DNA of 62,189 bases from NCBI GenBank assembly GCA_900317425.1, contig ONGR01000010.1, forward strand, positions 1 to 62,189, given 5' to 3'. This DNA is from an uncultured Eubacteriales bacterium. GTDB taxonomy: Bacteria > Bacillota > Clostridia > Oscillospirales > Oscillospiraceae. The position numbers and the translations under genes were made by a program. The notes beneath the pieces were generated by a model. That model saw nothing but the letters and a program-made list of their open reading frames with translations. It did not search any database and had not been told where the DNA came from. This document shows positions 14,939 to 23,343 of this stretch, in pieces; the stretch's first letter is position 1; every line of letters begins with the position of its first letter.

Positions 14939-16306
14939 TCACAAATCCAGCGTTTTGCGCCGGGAGGCGACGCGGTGGTAATAGACCAGCGTCATCATGG
15001 AGCACAGCAGCCAGCCGGCGGGATAGCTCATGATGATGGGCAGCACGGTGTTGGAGATGTAGTGGGACATGACGTAGAGGTAGATCTGCCGGAACACCAC
15101 GAAGGAGCTGAGCATCATCACCATGGGGGCCCGGCTGTCGCCTGCGCCCCGGAGCGCGCCGGAATAGACCTGGTTGATGCAGCAGAGAAGATACAGGGGC
15201 GAGATATACCGCAGCATCAGCGTGCCGTAGGATACCACCTCCGGCTTGGCGTTGAAGAAGGCGGTGAGCTGCGGAGCGAAAGCCATCACCGGCACCATGA
15301 GGATCGCCGTCATGCCCAGCGCCAGCGCCAGCGCCGTCCGGGTACCCCTGTGGGCCCGGTCTCCGTCGCCGTGGCCCAGATTCTGGCCCACGAAGGTGGT
15401 GGCGGACAGAGCCAACGACTGCATGGGCAGGAACATGATCTGGTCGATCTTGGTGTAGGCCGTCCAGCCGGACATGCAGTCGGCACCGAAATGGTAGATG
15501 TAACCGGTGACGAAGATGTTGGAAAAGGCGGTGACGGCCATCTGCAGCGCGGCGGGCAGTCCCACCTTGAGGATGCGTTTGAGCAGATCCCAGTGGACGG
15601 CCAGGTTTTTCGGAATGAGGCGGATGCAGGAGTCATACCGCAGCAGCACGATCAGCACCAGAATGGCGGACACGCCCTGGGCCGCAATGGTGGCCAGGGC
15701 CACGCCACGAACGCCCAGGTGGAGCCGCAGCACGAAGAAGAGATCCAGCACCGTGTTGAGCCCGGCGGATACGATGAGGAAATAGAAGGGGCGGCGGCTG
15801 TCGCCCACGGCGCGGAGGATGGCGGCGCCCATATTGTAGATCAGCAGGCCCATGATGCCGGAAAAATAGATGGAGAGATAGGCGGTGGATTCCGGCATGA
15901 CCTCCGGCGGCGTGTTCATCAGCCGCAGCAGGAAGGGGGCCAGCCCCAGACCCAGGCCGGTAAAGGCGATGCCCACAAGGAGGGTGACCACCATGGCGGT
16001 GTGGACGGTCTGGGAGACCTTGTCGTAGCGCCGGGCGCCGTAGTACTGACTGATGACCACGCCGGCGCCGCTGCTCAGGCCCATGAAAAAGCCGATGAGC
16101 ATGTTGACGATGGGCCCCACGCTGCCCACGGCGGAAAAGGCCTCATTGGACACGTAGTTGCCCACCACCCAGGTGTCCACCATATTATATAGTTGTTGGA
16201 ACACGTTGCCCGCCAGCAGGGGCAGGGCAAAGAGGATCAGGTGCCGTGTGATGCTGCCGCTGGTCATATCCACGTCATAGCGGGTGCGGCGGGTCGTCTG
16301 GCTCAA
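14939..16306 (-). CDS. MATE family efflux transporter
   Basis: A protein of about 455 residues with 12 predicted membrane segments in two similar halves. The MATE signatures MTSGSITRHLILFALPLLAG near the start, QLYNMVDTWVVG and the second-half FVGQNLGHGDGDRA are present. It probably extrudes cationic compounds using a sodium or proton gradient. The start is uncertain: TTG 16306 fits the usual N-terminal length of relatives (RTRYDVDMTSG follows it), ATG 16267 is shorter, and a frame extension to 16393 has an unlikely N-terminus. Confidence 0.88.
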   Translation of the reverse strand: MSQTTRRTRYDVDMTSGSITRHLILFALPLLAGNVFQQLYNMVDTWVVGNYVSNEAFSAVGSVGPIVNMLIGFFMGLSSGAGVVISQYYGARRYDKVSQTVHTAMVVTLLVGIAFTGLGLGLAPFLLRLMNTPPEVMPESTAYLSIYFSGIMGLLIYNMGAAILRAVGDSRRPFYFLIVSAGLNTVLDLFFVLRLHLGVRGVALATIAAQGVSAILVLIVLLRYDSCIRLIPKNLAVHWDLLKRILKVGLPAALQMAVTAFSNIFVTGYIYHFGADCMSGWTAYTKIDQIMFLPMQSLALSATTFVGQNLGHGDGDRAHRGTRTALALALGMTAILMVPVMAFAPQLTAFFNAKPEVVSYGTLMLRYISPLYLLCCINQVYSGALRGAGDSRAPMVMMLSSFVVFRQIYLYVMSHYISNTVLPIIMSYPAGWLLCSMMTLVYYHRVASRRKTLDL

Positions 16307-16452
16307 GATTTCATCGCCAACTTTCTGAAGAGTACATATTTCTACATAATAATATATAGCACAGGGAGGGGATAGTTGCAACCTTCCCGACATAAGTGGC
16401 AGGCATTACGGGAAAGATGCGAAAAAAACAGAAAAATCGGACTATTTTTCTG

Positions 16453-16481
16453 TTGACAAACTTGACAGACGCTGATAAACT
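16453..16481 (+). promoter_or_regulatory. Promoter of rplU-prp-rpmA
   Basis: TTGACA (16453-16458), 17 bp, TAAACT (16476-16481). A second TTGACA lies at 16462-16467 but has no -10 at proper distance. Confidence 0.6.
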
Positions 16482-16487
16482 ATTCTA

Positions 16488-16577
16488 GCCGCTTTGAATG
16501 GGTACAAAGGGCCGGTCGCTGAGCCGGACGCCCCCGACAGCGAGACCGTAATAAAGGAAAGGCAGGTGCAACAAGGT
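16488..16577 (+). ncRNA. Probable L21 leader RNA
   Basis: The 90 bases between the predicted transcript start and rplU are GC-rich and foldable (for example GGCCGGTC/GAGCCGG and the following GACGCCCCCGACAGCGAG). Firmicutes rplU transcripts carry a conserved L21 leader used for autoregulation by L21, and position and size fit. I did not verify the covariance model. Confidence 0.5.
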
Positions 16578-16889
16578 ATGCAGGCAATCATCGTGACCGG
16601 TGGCAAGCAGTACAACGTCGCTGAGGGCGACACGCTGTTCATCGAGAAGCTGAACGCGGAGGCCGGCGAGGACGTGGTGTTCGATCAGGTTCTGGCCATC
16701 GTGGACGGCGAGAACACCAAGTTCGGCACTCCCGTGGTGGAGGGCGCGAAGGTGGACGCCAAGGTCGTCAAGAACGGCAAGGGCAAGAAGATCCGCGTGT
16801 TCAAGTACACCCCCAAGAAGGGCTACCGCAAACGTCAGGGCCATCGTCAGCCCTATACCAAGGTCGAGATCGGCAAGATCTCCTTCTAA
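16578..16889 (+). CDS. rplU: 50S ribosomal protein L21
   Basis: A 103-residue L21 with [15 protein letters not shown] at the start and the C-terminal signature [19 protein letters not shown]. It binds 23S rRNA in the large subunit. ATG 16578 starts the conserved [12 protein letters not shown]. It is followed at 9 bp by prp and then rpmA, the conserved Firmicutes order. Confidence 0.97.
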   Translation: MQAIIVTGGKQYNVAEGDTLFIEKLNAEAGEDVVFDQVLAIVDGENTKFGTPVVEGAKVDAKVVKNGKGKKIRVFKYTPKKGYRKRQGHRQPYTKVEIGKISF

Positions 16890-16898
16890 GGGACAAGC

Positions 16899-17228
16899 AT
16901 GACGAGTGTGACATTCCTCACAGAGGAAGGACGCATCAACGGGTTTGATGCGGAGGGCCACAGCGGCTATGCCGAGGCGGGCGAGGATATCGTCTGCGCG
17001 GCCATCACCAGCGCGGTGCGTCTCATCGACGCCACCATCAATGAGGTGATGGGGCTGTGTGCCTCGGTGAAAGTCGACGAGAAGAACGGCGCCATCGCGT
17101 TCCGTCTGCCGGGAGGTCTCTCCCAGACGGCGGAGAGCACCTGTCAGTCTCTGCTGACGGGCCTGATGGTCTATCTGGCCGAGCTTCACGACGAGTATCC
17201 GGAAAACGTCGAAGTGATGGAGGCGTAA
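16899..17228 (+). CDS. prp: Ribosomal-processing cysteine protease Prp
   Basis: A 109-residue protease with the catalytic pair His21 (in GHSGYAEAGED) and Cys33 (in IVCAAITSAV). It removes the N-terminal extension of L27, which is essential for translation in Firmicutes such as Staphylococcus aureus. The substrate is encoded 47 bp downstream and carries the expected cleavage site. Length is normal. Confidence 0.93.
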   Translation: MTSVTFLTEEGRINGFDAEGHSGYAEAGEDIVCAAITSAVRLIDATINEVMGLCASVKVDEKNGAIAFRLPGGLSQTAESTCQSLLTGLMVYLAELHDEYPENVEVMEA

Positions 17229-17275
17229 AACCTCCTTTTCCCTCGATCATCTTACAGAAAGGATGGTACTGACTA

Positions 17276-17557
17276 ATGCTTCATATCGGTCTGCAGTTTT
17301 TCGCCCATAAAAAAGGTATGGGCTCCACCAAGAACGGCCGTGATTCCGAGTCCAAGCGCCTTGGTCCCAAGCGCGCCGACGGACAGCACGTTCTGGCCGG
17401 CAATATCCTGGTCCGTCAGCGCGGCACCCACATCCACCCCGGTAAGAACGTGGGCATCGGCACCGACGACACCCTGTTCGCCAAGGCGGACGGCGTTGTG
17501 CGCTTCGAGCGGCTGGGCAAGGATCGTAAGCAGGTCTCTGTTTACCCCGCCGAGTAA
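17276..17557 (+). CDS. rpmA: 50S ribosomal protein L27 with cleavable N-terminus
   Basis: A 93-residue L27 beginning [20 protein letters not shown]. The LQFF/AHKKG junction matches the Prp cleavage site, so mature L27 should start at Ala10, whose tail reaches the peptidyl transferase centre. The rest ([18 protein letters not shown], the [13 protein letters not shown] segment) is standard. It is last in the rplU-prp-rpmA operon, before a strong terminator. Confidence 0.97.
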   Translation: MLHIGLQFFAHKKGMGSTKNGRDSESKRLGPKRADGQHVLAGNILVRQRGTHIHPGKNVGIGTDDTLFAKADGVVRFERLGKDRKQVSVYPAE

Positions 17558-17569
17558 CAAACGAAAAGG

Positions 17570-17606
17570 CAAACGGGAGAGCATCGCTCTCCCGTTTGTT
17601 TTTTTT
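17570..17606 (+). terminator. Terminator of rplU-prp-rpmA
   Basis: CAAACGGGAGAGC (17570-17582) and GCTCTCCCGTTTG (17586-17598) form perfect 13-bp arms with a 3-nt ATC loop, followed by T8. Confidence 0.92.
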
Positions 17607-17643
17607 CGGCGGGGCGGGAGGGTTGGCTCCCGCCCCTTTAGGC

Positions 17644-17670
17644 GAACACAGAGAACCGTCCCCTGTGTTC
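17644..17670. repeat. 27-bp palindromic element
   Basis: GAACACAG and CTGTGTTC flank AGAACCGTCCC. A partial direct repeat, AGTCCCCTGTGTAG, follows at 17671-17684. Strings like this recur in many Clostridia genomes, in my recollection, but their role is not known to me. It overlaps the downstream end of the Rhs fragment. Confidence 0.5.
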
Positions 17671-17764
17671 AGTCCCCTGTGTAGTCGACGTAGTCCCCGT
17701 TCCCGTAGGTCACGCGGGACAGGCGAAAGTTTCCGCCCGTGGTGTAGCTGTTGGAGATCAGGGT
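17669..17764 (-). pseudogene. Rhs/YD-repeat fragment downstream of the immunity gene
   Basis: Starting one base after the TAA of the putative immunity gene, a minus-strand frame reads TLISNSYTTGGNFRLSRVTYGNGDYVDYTGD in 31 codons (shown in parts: TLISNSYTTGG, then VTYGNGDYVDY) and ends at TGA 17671-17669. The VTYGNGDYVDY part is a YD-repeat signature. It is GC-rich, unlike the immunity gene beside it. Probably the remnant of another Rhs copy left by cassette exchange. It has no start codon and is not an intact gene. Confidence 0.6.
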
Positions 17765-17765
17765 A

Positions 17766-18278
17766 TTATGAAGAATGCTTCAGCTCATCCGGAACGTATG
17801 TCCAGAACTCCTCATATTGCCCCTCTTCCAAAAACTCCAGATCGATTTCTATCACTTCTTTGGGATGCTTACTGATCCATTGCGCCGATACATACGACCT
17901 CGCGCCACCGTTCAGGTATATAGAACTCATTTTTAATGGGATCTTGCTGCAAACGATCGCGTCATATCTCTTTGAATGTTGGTTTCCGGCTGAGATAATA
18001 AGTTGTTTTTGAACGACTTTGAAGCCCGCCCATCCGAAGAAAACCGTTTTCTTTCCAAACCACGTAACGAAAATACCTCGTTTTCCCACATAAAAAGTGC
18101 GTGAATTATATGCTATTCCATACAGCAAATAGCCTTCCGCAAATAAAAATGCCAAGATAAACCACACAGGGTTGCGAGAAGTGCCCAGTGATCGGATCAC
18201 ACAATAACTCCAGAAGGCCGCAAACAGGATCATGCAAATGATCAACCCTCGTATGGGCTTGTTCTCTTTGATCGTCAT
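17766..18278 (-). CDS. Putative immunity protein of an Rhs toxin
   Basis: A 170-residue AT-rich gene encoding two membrane helices (about 10-30 and 38-56) followed by a soluble, beta-rich domain (FYVGKRGIFVTWFGKKTVFFG onwards) that resembles bacterial PH-like domains. It lies 13 bp downstream of the Rhs C-terminal fragment and in the same orientation, where toxin immunity genes lie. No family is recognised, so immunity is inferred from position and composition. A membrane immunity protein would fit a toxin acting on or through membranes. Confidence 0.5.
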   Translation of the reverse strand: MTIKENKPIRGLIICMILFAAFWSYCVIRSLGTSRNPVWFILAFLFAEGYLLYGIAYNSRTFYVGKRGIFVTWFGKKTVFFGWAGFKVVQKQLIISAGNQHSKRYDAIVCSKIPLKMSSIYLNGGARSYVSAQWISKHPKEVIEIDLEFLEEGQYEEFWTYVPDELKHSS

Positions 18279-18291
18279 ATCTCGTACTCCA

Positions 18292-19221
18292 TTAACTTGC
18301 CATCAACTTGCTTGTCCAGCGGCCTCCACCACCGTATTTATTGGAACTAAATGGAACATAGGCACTAATGGTTGCTTGCGGTTGGGGAGAATATGGATGA
18401 TATCCCCTGTAAACTGCTCGTGTAGTTGTTGCCAGTCCTTCTGCTGAACCAGAAGAGACAAATCCTACGATCCCTTCAGCTGCACGTTTTGCTACTCCGA
18501 TCTCAGTCCCACAAGCAATCTTTCCCAAGGTTAGAGTTGTATATGTTGCTATCGCCGCTGTTGATGCTGCGAGCAGAGACTCTCCGGCAGAGGCACCTGA
18601 TGCATACGATCCAACAAACGTCACAGCAAAGCTTAGACCCGATGCAACAATTCGGTATTCAGATGCTAACGAACCTATGGCTCCAGATATTGCGCCGGTT
18701 ATTGCACCACAAATAAATGAAGACGCAGATACTTCTCTGCCCATTACTGAATCATTTACAATAGAAGTGACCCCTCCTATGATGCCTCCAACAACTGCGC
18801 CAATTACAATGTCCCAGCAATTGCCCCCTTCGTCCTTTCTTGTGACTGGGTTATTGTCGCAGTAGGCGAAGAGGTTCTTGTCCCAGGTGGCGCTGCCGGG
18901 AGAGATGGTCGGCACCGCAGGAGAGTCCGCATTGATGAACCTGCCCCACTCCGGGTTGTAGTATCTGGAGTTCAGGTAGTACAGCCCCGTCTCGTCGTCG
19001 TAGACGTATCCCCGGTAGCGCAGGACGTTCAGCTTGCCCAGGGTGTTGGCCATGCTACCCGACATACCCAGCAGGTTGCCCCAGGCGTCGTAGGTGTAGG
19101 AGACTACCTCGTTGCCCCAGCTGTCCACGATGCCCAGCACGTCCCCCTGGGCGTTGCGCAGGAAGTAGTAGGTGGTGCTGTACGTTACCGTCGCCAGACC
19201 GATGGCCAGGGTATCGCTGTG
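18292..19221 (-). pseudogene. Rhs core C-terminus with variable toxin-like tip, 5'-truncated
   Basis: The minus-strand frame is open from 19221, directly after an in-frame TAG (19224-19222), to a stop at 18292. It contains YD-repeat sequence (VVSYTYDAWGN), the Rhs-core signature (YRGYVYDDETGLYYLNSRYY, then GRFINAD) and the delimiter NPVTRKDEGGN. After this point the sequence becomes AT-rich and codes for a Gly/Ala-rich hydrophobic region and a short polar tail (YGGGGRWTSKLMAS). So the conserved core is GC-rich and the tip is foreign, as in polymorphic toxins. The long N-terminal part is missing, so it is probably a displaced toxin module or a remnant. An internal GTG (19140) could start a 282-residue product. 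Confidence 0.75.
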
Positions 19222-19280
19222 CTAAGAGCTTACATATATTCTACATAACAAAAACAAATGTGTCAAGTAGACGGACAGAC

Positions 19281-19323
19281 GGTCAAGGGCCGCTCCCCTG
19301 TGCGCGGGGAGCGGCCCTTGACC
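19281..19323. terminator. Strong 18-bp hairpin
   Basis: GGTCAAGGGCCGCTCCCC (19281-19298) and its exact complement (19306-19323) around TGTGCGC. It ends the DUF3793 gene on the minus strand and isolates the Rhs patch. There is no T-run, so it may be factor-assisted or simply an RNA end stabiliser. Confidence 0.65.
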
Positions 19324-19354
19324 TATTGGTAGGAAAGATGAGGATATGTGTGAG

Positions 19355-19909
19355 TTACGATCCCGGCACCAGCAGATCGTCCAGGGATGCGCCCATGGCG
19401 TACTGGCGGCAGTAGCGGTCGGTGCAGCGGTGATAGCTCTCGAAGCGGCGGCGTGCCTGGTCGGCGTCGCCGTAGACCTTCCAGCAGCCCGCGCACTTGC
19501 AGCCGCGGCCCTTGTGGCGAATGAAGCCCCGGACGTCCTCCGGCGGATAGCTGAGGAACAGCCCCACTTCATGTGGAAACTCCCCGCCCCGGCGCAGGCG
19601 GCCCATCAAGCGGGGCAGGCACCGTCCGGGACGGAAATCGTCGTAGCCGGCCTCGGCCAGCAGCGCCCGGGTTTCGGCGTTCTCCAGATCCCGCTGCAGC
19701 CGCTGGGGGCGATAGAGATACAGCAGAGCATTGCCGTCCTCGATCCGGAGAGGCAGGAGCCGCATACCCTTTCGTCCCAGGCGGCGGTTTACCTCCCGGA
19801 TCTCCTCCGTGAGCTGCTCCCGGGAGTCGAAGCGGCAGGGGAACAGACTGCCGGTCTTCAGCCCGGCCAGCGTGGGCGCTGCGCTGCGTATGATCAACTC
19901 CTCCGACAA
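19355..19909 (-). CDS. DUF3793 family protein
   Basis: A 184-residue soluble protein with the DUF3793 pattern: SLFPCRFDSREQL, GMRLLPLRIEDGNALLYLYRP, PHEVGLFLSYPPEDVRGFI, and CKCAGCWKVYGD. The start is TTG 19909 after AAGGAGG. DUF3793 genes often sit near ferrous iron transport and flavodoxin genes, so a role in iron or redox state is possible; none of those neighbours occur here. A promoter and a short palindrome (GTTAGAAATAACTAA, 20001-20015), which is reminiscent of DtxR-type operators, lie upstream. Confidence 0.8.
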   Translation of the reverse strand: MSEELIIRSAAPTLAGLKTGSLFPCRFDSREQLTEEIREVNRRLGRKGMRLLPLRIEDGNALLYLYRPQRLQRDLENAETRALLAEAGYDDFRPGRCLPRLMGRLRRGGEFPHEVGLFLSYPPEDVRGFIRHKGRGCKCAGCWKVYGDADQARRRFESYHRCTDRYCRQYAMGASLDDLLVPGS

Positions 19910-19955
19910 CTGTGTCCCTCCTTTTTATGTGGGTTAGTTGCTGCAAACCATGGCC

Positions 19956-19983
19956 ATATTAGCACAAATCGGCCTGTTGTCAA
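19956..19983 (-). promoter_or_regulatory. Promoter of the DUF3793 gene
   Basis: TTGACA (19983-19978), 16 bp, TAATAT (19961-19956) on the minus strand. Confidence 0.6.
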
Positions 19984-20067
19984 TAGGTTTTCAGAAAAAA
20001 GTTAGAAATAACTAATTGCAATCGTTCGCGACAAAGAGCGCCCCGCCGGAGGGCAGGGCGCGTCGCG

Positions 20068-20244
20068 TCAAAAAGCCTCGGGACGCTGGGAGATGCGGAT
20101 ATCCTCCACGGCCCGGCGCATCTCGTCCAGGGAGGCGATGGAGCGGTCCTGGAGCATCTGCTGCAGCTTGGGCGCCAGGGAATAATAGTAGGTGTAGGCG
20201 GCGGAATCCCGGTTGATGAGATCCGTCAGATCGTGATAATACAT
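20068..20244 (-). CDS. Small hypothetical protein, 58 aa
   Basis: A short, acidic, helix-rich protein beginning MYYHDLTDLINRDSAAYTYY and ending RISQRPEAF. ATG 20244 is eight bases after AAGGGGTGG; a longer frame exists from 20280 but lacks a ribosome-binding site. I do not recognise a family. It lies between the DUF3793 and obgE genes and is likely expressed alone. It may be a small regulatory or spore-related protein, but nothing in the sequence says so. Confidence 0.55.
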   Translation of the reverse strand: MYYHDLTDLINRDSAAYTYYYSLAPKLQQMLQDRSIASLDEMRRAVEDIRISQRPEAF

Positions 20245-20318
20245 GGCGTTTTCCACCCCTTTCGCCATATAGTGTGGCAAAAAAACGGCGGATTATGCGA
20301 AATCATCGTAAAAAATGC

Positions 20319-20350
20319 AAAAAAACTGCCCTCCCGAAGGGGGAGGGCAG
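20319..20350 (-). terminator. Terminator of obgE
   Basis: CTGCCCTCCC (20326-20335) and GGGAGGGCAG (20341-20350) with a 5-nt loop, followed on the minus strand by T7 (20325-20319). Confidence 0.88.
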
Positions 20351-20356
20351 GGGGTG

Positions 20357-21637
20357 TTATCGCTGATATTCGAACTCCAGGTTATACATGGACACGATGT
20401 CGCCGTCCTGAATACCCATCTGCTCCAGCCGGTCGAAGAGGCCGGAGGCCCGGAGCTGCTTATCGAAATACATACGGCTCTCGTAGTCGGAGAAGTTGAT
20501 GTTGGACATGAGCCGCTGGAGCCAGGGGCCTTCCACCAGCCAGGTGTGGTCGTCCCGCTCGATGTGGAGAGGCTCGGACATATCCACCTCCGGCGGACGG
20601 GGCACGTACTCCGGCTCGTAGACCACCACCGGCGGCAGATCCGCCAGCCGCTGGCCGATGCGCTGCACCAGCTCCCGTGTGCCCTGGTGGGTGGCGGCGG
20701 ACATGGCGAAGAACTCATAGCCCAGCTCCTCCACGTGGGTGCGGAAGGCGTCCAGCTGCTCGGTGTCGTACAGCAGGTCGATCTTGTTGGCCACCACGAT
20801 CTGGGGCCGGGTGGAGAGCTCCTCGCTGTACTCCTTCAGCTCGGCGTTGATGGCGTCAAAGTCGGCGATGGGGTCCCGGCCCTCGCTGCCGGACACGTCC
20901 ACCAGGTGGACCAGCAGGCGGCAGCGGTCGATGTGGCGCAGGAAGTCGTGGCCCAGGCCGGCGCCCTCACTGGCGCCCTCGATGATGCCGGGGATGTCCG
21001 CCATGACGAAGCTGACGCCCTCGTCCACGTACACCACGCCCAGATTGGGGTAGAGGGTGGTGAAGTGGTAGTTGGCGATCTTGGGATGGGCCTTGCTGAC
21101 CACGCTCAGAAGGGTGGATTTGCCCACGTTGGGGAAGCCCACCAGTCCCACGTCGGCCAGCAGCTTCAGCTCCAGGATCACGTCGTGGGCCTCGCCGGGC
21201 AGACCCGCCTTGGCAAAGCGGGGCACCTGGCGGGTGGGGGTGGCGAAGTGCTGATTGCCCCAGCCGCCCCGGCCGCCCTTGCACAGGACGTAGGGCTCGT
21301 CGCCGGACATATCCTTGATGATCTCATTGGTCTCCGCGTCCCGGACCAACGTGCCGCGGGGCACCCGGATGATCAGACTCTGGCCGTCCTTGCCGGACTT
21401 GCGGCCGCCCTGGCCGTCCACACCGTTGGAGGCCACGTATTTGCGCTTGTAGCGAAAGTCCATCAGGGTGGACATATTGTCGTCCACCTGCAGGATGATG
21501 GAGCCGCCGTCGCCGCCGTCGCCGCCGTCCGGGCCGCCGGCGGCAATATATTTCTCCCGGTGGAAGGCCACCGCACCGTTGCCGCCGTTGCCGGCCCGGC
21601 AGGTGATGCGCGCCTTGTCAATAAATCCGTTTGCCAT
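20357..21637 (-). CDS. obgE: GTPase ObgE/CgtA
   Basis: A 426-residue protein with the Gly-rich OBG fold (about 1-158, RAGNGGNGAVAFHREKY), the GTPase domain with G1 GFPNVGKST, G3 DIPGIIEGAS, G4 NKID, and a C-terminal OCT-type extension (about 345-426). It takes part in late 50S assembly and stress signalling. The promoter is TTGACG-N17-TAAAAT at 21713-21685. It is monocistronic. Confidence 0.96.
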   Translation of the reverse strand: MANGFIDKARITCRAGNGGNGAVAFHREKYIAAGGPDGGDGGDGGSIILQVDDNMSTLMDFRYKRKYVASNGVDGQGGRKSGKDGQSLIIRVPRGTLVRDAETNEIIKDMSGDEPYVLCKGGRGGWGNQHFATPTRQVPRFAKAGLPGEAHDVILELKLLADVGLVGFPNVGKSTLLSVVSKAHPKIANYHFTTLYPNLGVVYVDEGVSFVMADIPGIIEGASEGAGLGHDFLRHIDRCRLLVHLVDVSGSEGRDPIADFDAINAELKEYSEELSTRPQIVVANKIDLLYDTEQLDAFRTHVEELGYEFFAMSAATHQGTRELVQRIGQRLADLPPVVVYEPEYVPRPPEVDMSEPLHIERDDHTWLVEGPWLQRLMSNINFSDYESRMYFDKQLRASGLFDRLEQMGIQDGDIVSMYNLEFEYQR

Positions 21638-21684
21638 CTATATGATCCTCCTTGGAAAATGGGCATTTTTCACCAGTTTGTCCT

Positions 21685-21713
21685 ATTTTATCGGAAAATA
21701 TGGCTCGCGTCAA
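21685..21713 (-). promoter_or_regulatory. obgE promoter
   Basis: TTGACG (21713-21708), 17 bp, TAAAAT (21690-21685). Confidence 0.6.
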
Positions 21714-21767
21714 GGTGGGAAACAAATCCGCCCCTTTTGCAGGGGAAGGAGTGGGGGAGAATGAAAG

Positions 21768-21790
21768 AATGCCGCGATGATCGCGGCATT
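21768..21790. terminator. Terminator after sdaAA
   Basis: AATGCCGCGA (21768-21777) and TCGCGGCATT (21781-21790) with a 3-nt loop, close to the sdaAA stop at 21807 on the minus strand. Confidence 0.7.
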
Positions 21791-21806
21791 TTCAGTTGTT
21801 TTCGTG

Positions 21807-22676
21807 CTATCTCCTGCGATTGGCCTGCATCCGCTCCTTGACGGCCCGGCCAGTAGGGGTGTTGGCGAGACCGCCCAGGGCCGTCTCCCGGAACTCCACC
21901 GGCATGCGGCGGCCCACCTGGCCCATGGCCTCGATGACCTCGTCCACGTCGATACGGCTCTGGATGCCCGCCATGGCCATATCCGCCGCACTGACGGCGT
22001 TGACGGCGCCGATGACGTTCCGCTTGACGCAGGGTACCTCCACCAGACCGGCCACGGGATCGCAGATCAGGCCCATCAGGTTCTTCAGCGCCATGGCCAC
22101 CGCGTGGCCGATCTGGGCGCCGCTGCCGCCCCGGATGGCCACCAACGCACCTGCCGCCATGGCGGAGGCGGTGCCGATCTCTGCCTGACAGCCGCCCTCG
22201 GCCCCGGCGATGGAGGCCCGGCTGGCGATGACCATGCCGATGCCGCTGGCCACGTACAGGGCCTCCAGGATCTGCCGCTGGTTCAGCTCCAGCGGCAGCA
22301 GGACCGCCGGCAGCACGCCGCAGGCACCCGCCGTTGGCGCCGCCACGATCCGGCGCATGCAGGCGTTGGACTCTGCCATGCTCAGCGCCTCGGCGATGAC
22401 CTCGCTGATGTAACCGCCGGACATGGCCTCGCCACGCAGGTTATACTGGCGCATCTTCATGCCGTCGCCGCCCACCAGACCGCTGACGCTGCGGCGCTGA
22501 CCGGTATAGGCGTCGGCCGCGTCCCGCATGGCCTGCCAGGTCAGCAGCATCTTGGCCTTGGACTCCTCGGGGCTCACCTGGCGCTCCTCCACGTCGTAGG
22601 CCAGCACCACCTCCCAGAAGGACTGGTGCTCCTCTTCCATCTGCCGGAAGATCTCATGCATCGAATTGAGAGCCAT
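21807..22676 (-). CDS. sdaAA: L-serine dehydratase, alpha subunit
   Basis: A 289-residue subunit of the iron-sulfur L-serine dehydratase that deaminates serine to pyruvate and ammonia. Signature segments are SGGYISEVIAEALSMAESN, RRIVAAPTAGACGVLPAVLL, and EGGCQAEIGTASAMAAGAL. Cysteines near these segments bind the 4Fe-4S cluster. ATG 22676 is nine bases after AGGAGG. It overlaps the end of sdaAB by 23 bp. The two-gene form is typical of Firmicutes. Confidence 0.93.
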   Translation of the reverse strand: MALNSMHEIFRQMEEEHQSFWEVVLAYDVEERQVSPEESKAKMLLTWQAMRDAADAYTGQRRSVSGLVGGDGMKMRQYNLRGEAMSGGYISEVIAEALSMAESNACMRRIVAAPTAGACGVLPAVLLPLELNQRQILEALYVASGIGMVIASRASIAGAEGGCQAEIGTASAMAAGALVAIRGGSGAQIGHAVAMALKNLMGLICDPVAGLVEVPCVKRNVIGAVNAVSAADMAMAGIQSRIDVDEVIEAMGQVGRRMPVEFRETALGGLANTPTGRAVKERMQANRRR

Positions 22677-23343
22677 CGTCATCGTCCTCCTTGTCGTAAT
22701 AGATGATGGACAGGATACCGTCCAGCTGCCGCAGGAAGTCCACCTGGTGAAGCAGCAGATGCTGGTCCGTCTCAATGACCATGAGGGCGTCGCCGCCCCG
22801 CTTGTGGCGGCAGAGGCTCATGTTGGCCACGTTGACGTGGAGCTGGTTGAGGATGCCGGTGACCATGGCCACGGCGCCGTTGGCATCCTGGTTGCGGATG
22901 ACCAGGGTGTTGTAGGCCCCGGTGAAGTTGACCTCGATGCCGTCCAGCTTGTTGACCATGATGCGGCCGCCGCCCAGGGAGGAGGCCTGGATCTCCAGGT
23001 GCCGTCCGCCCTCGCCGTCCACCTCGATGACGGCGGTGTTGGGGTGGGCGTCCGGCAGCTCGATCTCGTCGATGGTGTAGACCAGCTCCTGCTTTTTTGC
23101 CTCGTCAAAGGCGAAGGGGAGACGCAGATCGTCTGGCTTCATGCCCAGCAGACCGCCTACCAGAGCCCGGTCCGTTCCGTGGCCTACGCCGGTCTCGGCA
23201 AAGGAGCCGTGGAGATGGATGCGGGCTGACACGGGGCGGCTGCCCAGCAGTGTCCGGGCCATGTAGCCGATACGGGCGGCGCCGGCGGTATGGGAGCTGG
23301 AGGGGCCCACCATCACCGGGCCGAGAATATCAAAAATATCCAC
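22654..23343 (-). CDS. sdaAB: L-serine dehydratase, beta subunit
   Basis: A 229-residue beta subunit with FDILGPVMVGPSSSHTAG at the N-terminus (SSSHTAG 15-21) and a C-terminal ACT domain (about 148-220, LVIRNQDANGAVAMVTGIL), which may sense serine. It is the first gene of the sdaAB-sdaAA operon. An extended -10 (TGTGATATGAT) lies about 40 bp upstream. Its C-terminal tail is strongly acidic (DKEDDDDG). Confidence 0.93.
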   Translation of the reverse strand: MDIFDILGPVMVGPSSSHTAGAARIGYMARTLLGSRPVSARIHLHGSFAETGVGHGTDRALVGGLLGMKPDDLRLPFAFDEAKKQELVYTIDEIELPDAHPNTAVIEVDGEGGRHLEIQASSLGGGRIMVNKLDGIEVNFTGAYNTLVIRNQDANGAVAMVTGILNQLHVNVANMSLCRHKRGGDALMVIETDQHLLLHQVDFLRQLDGILSIIYYDKEDDDDGSQFDA

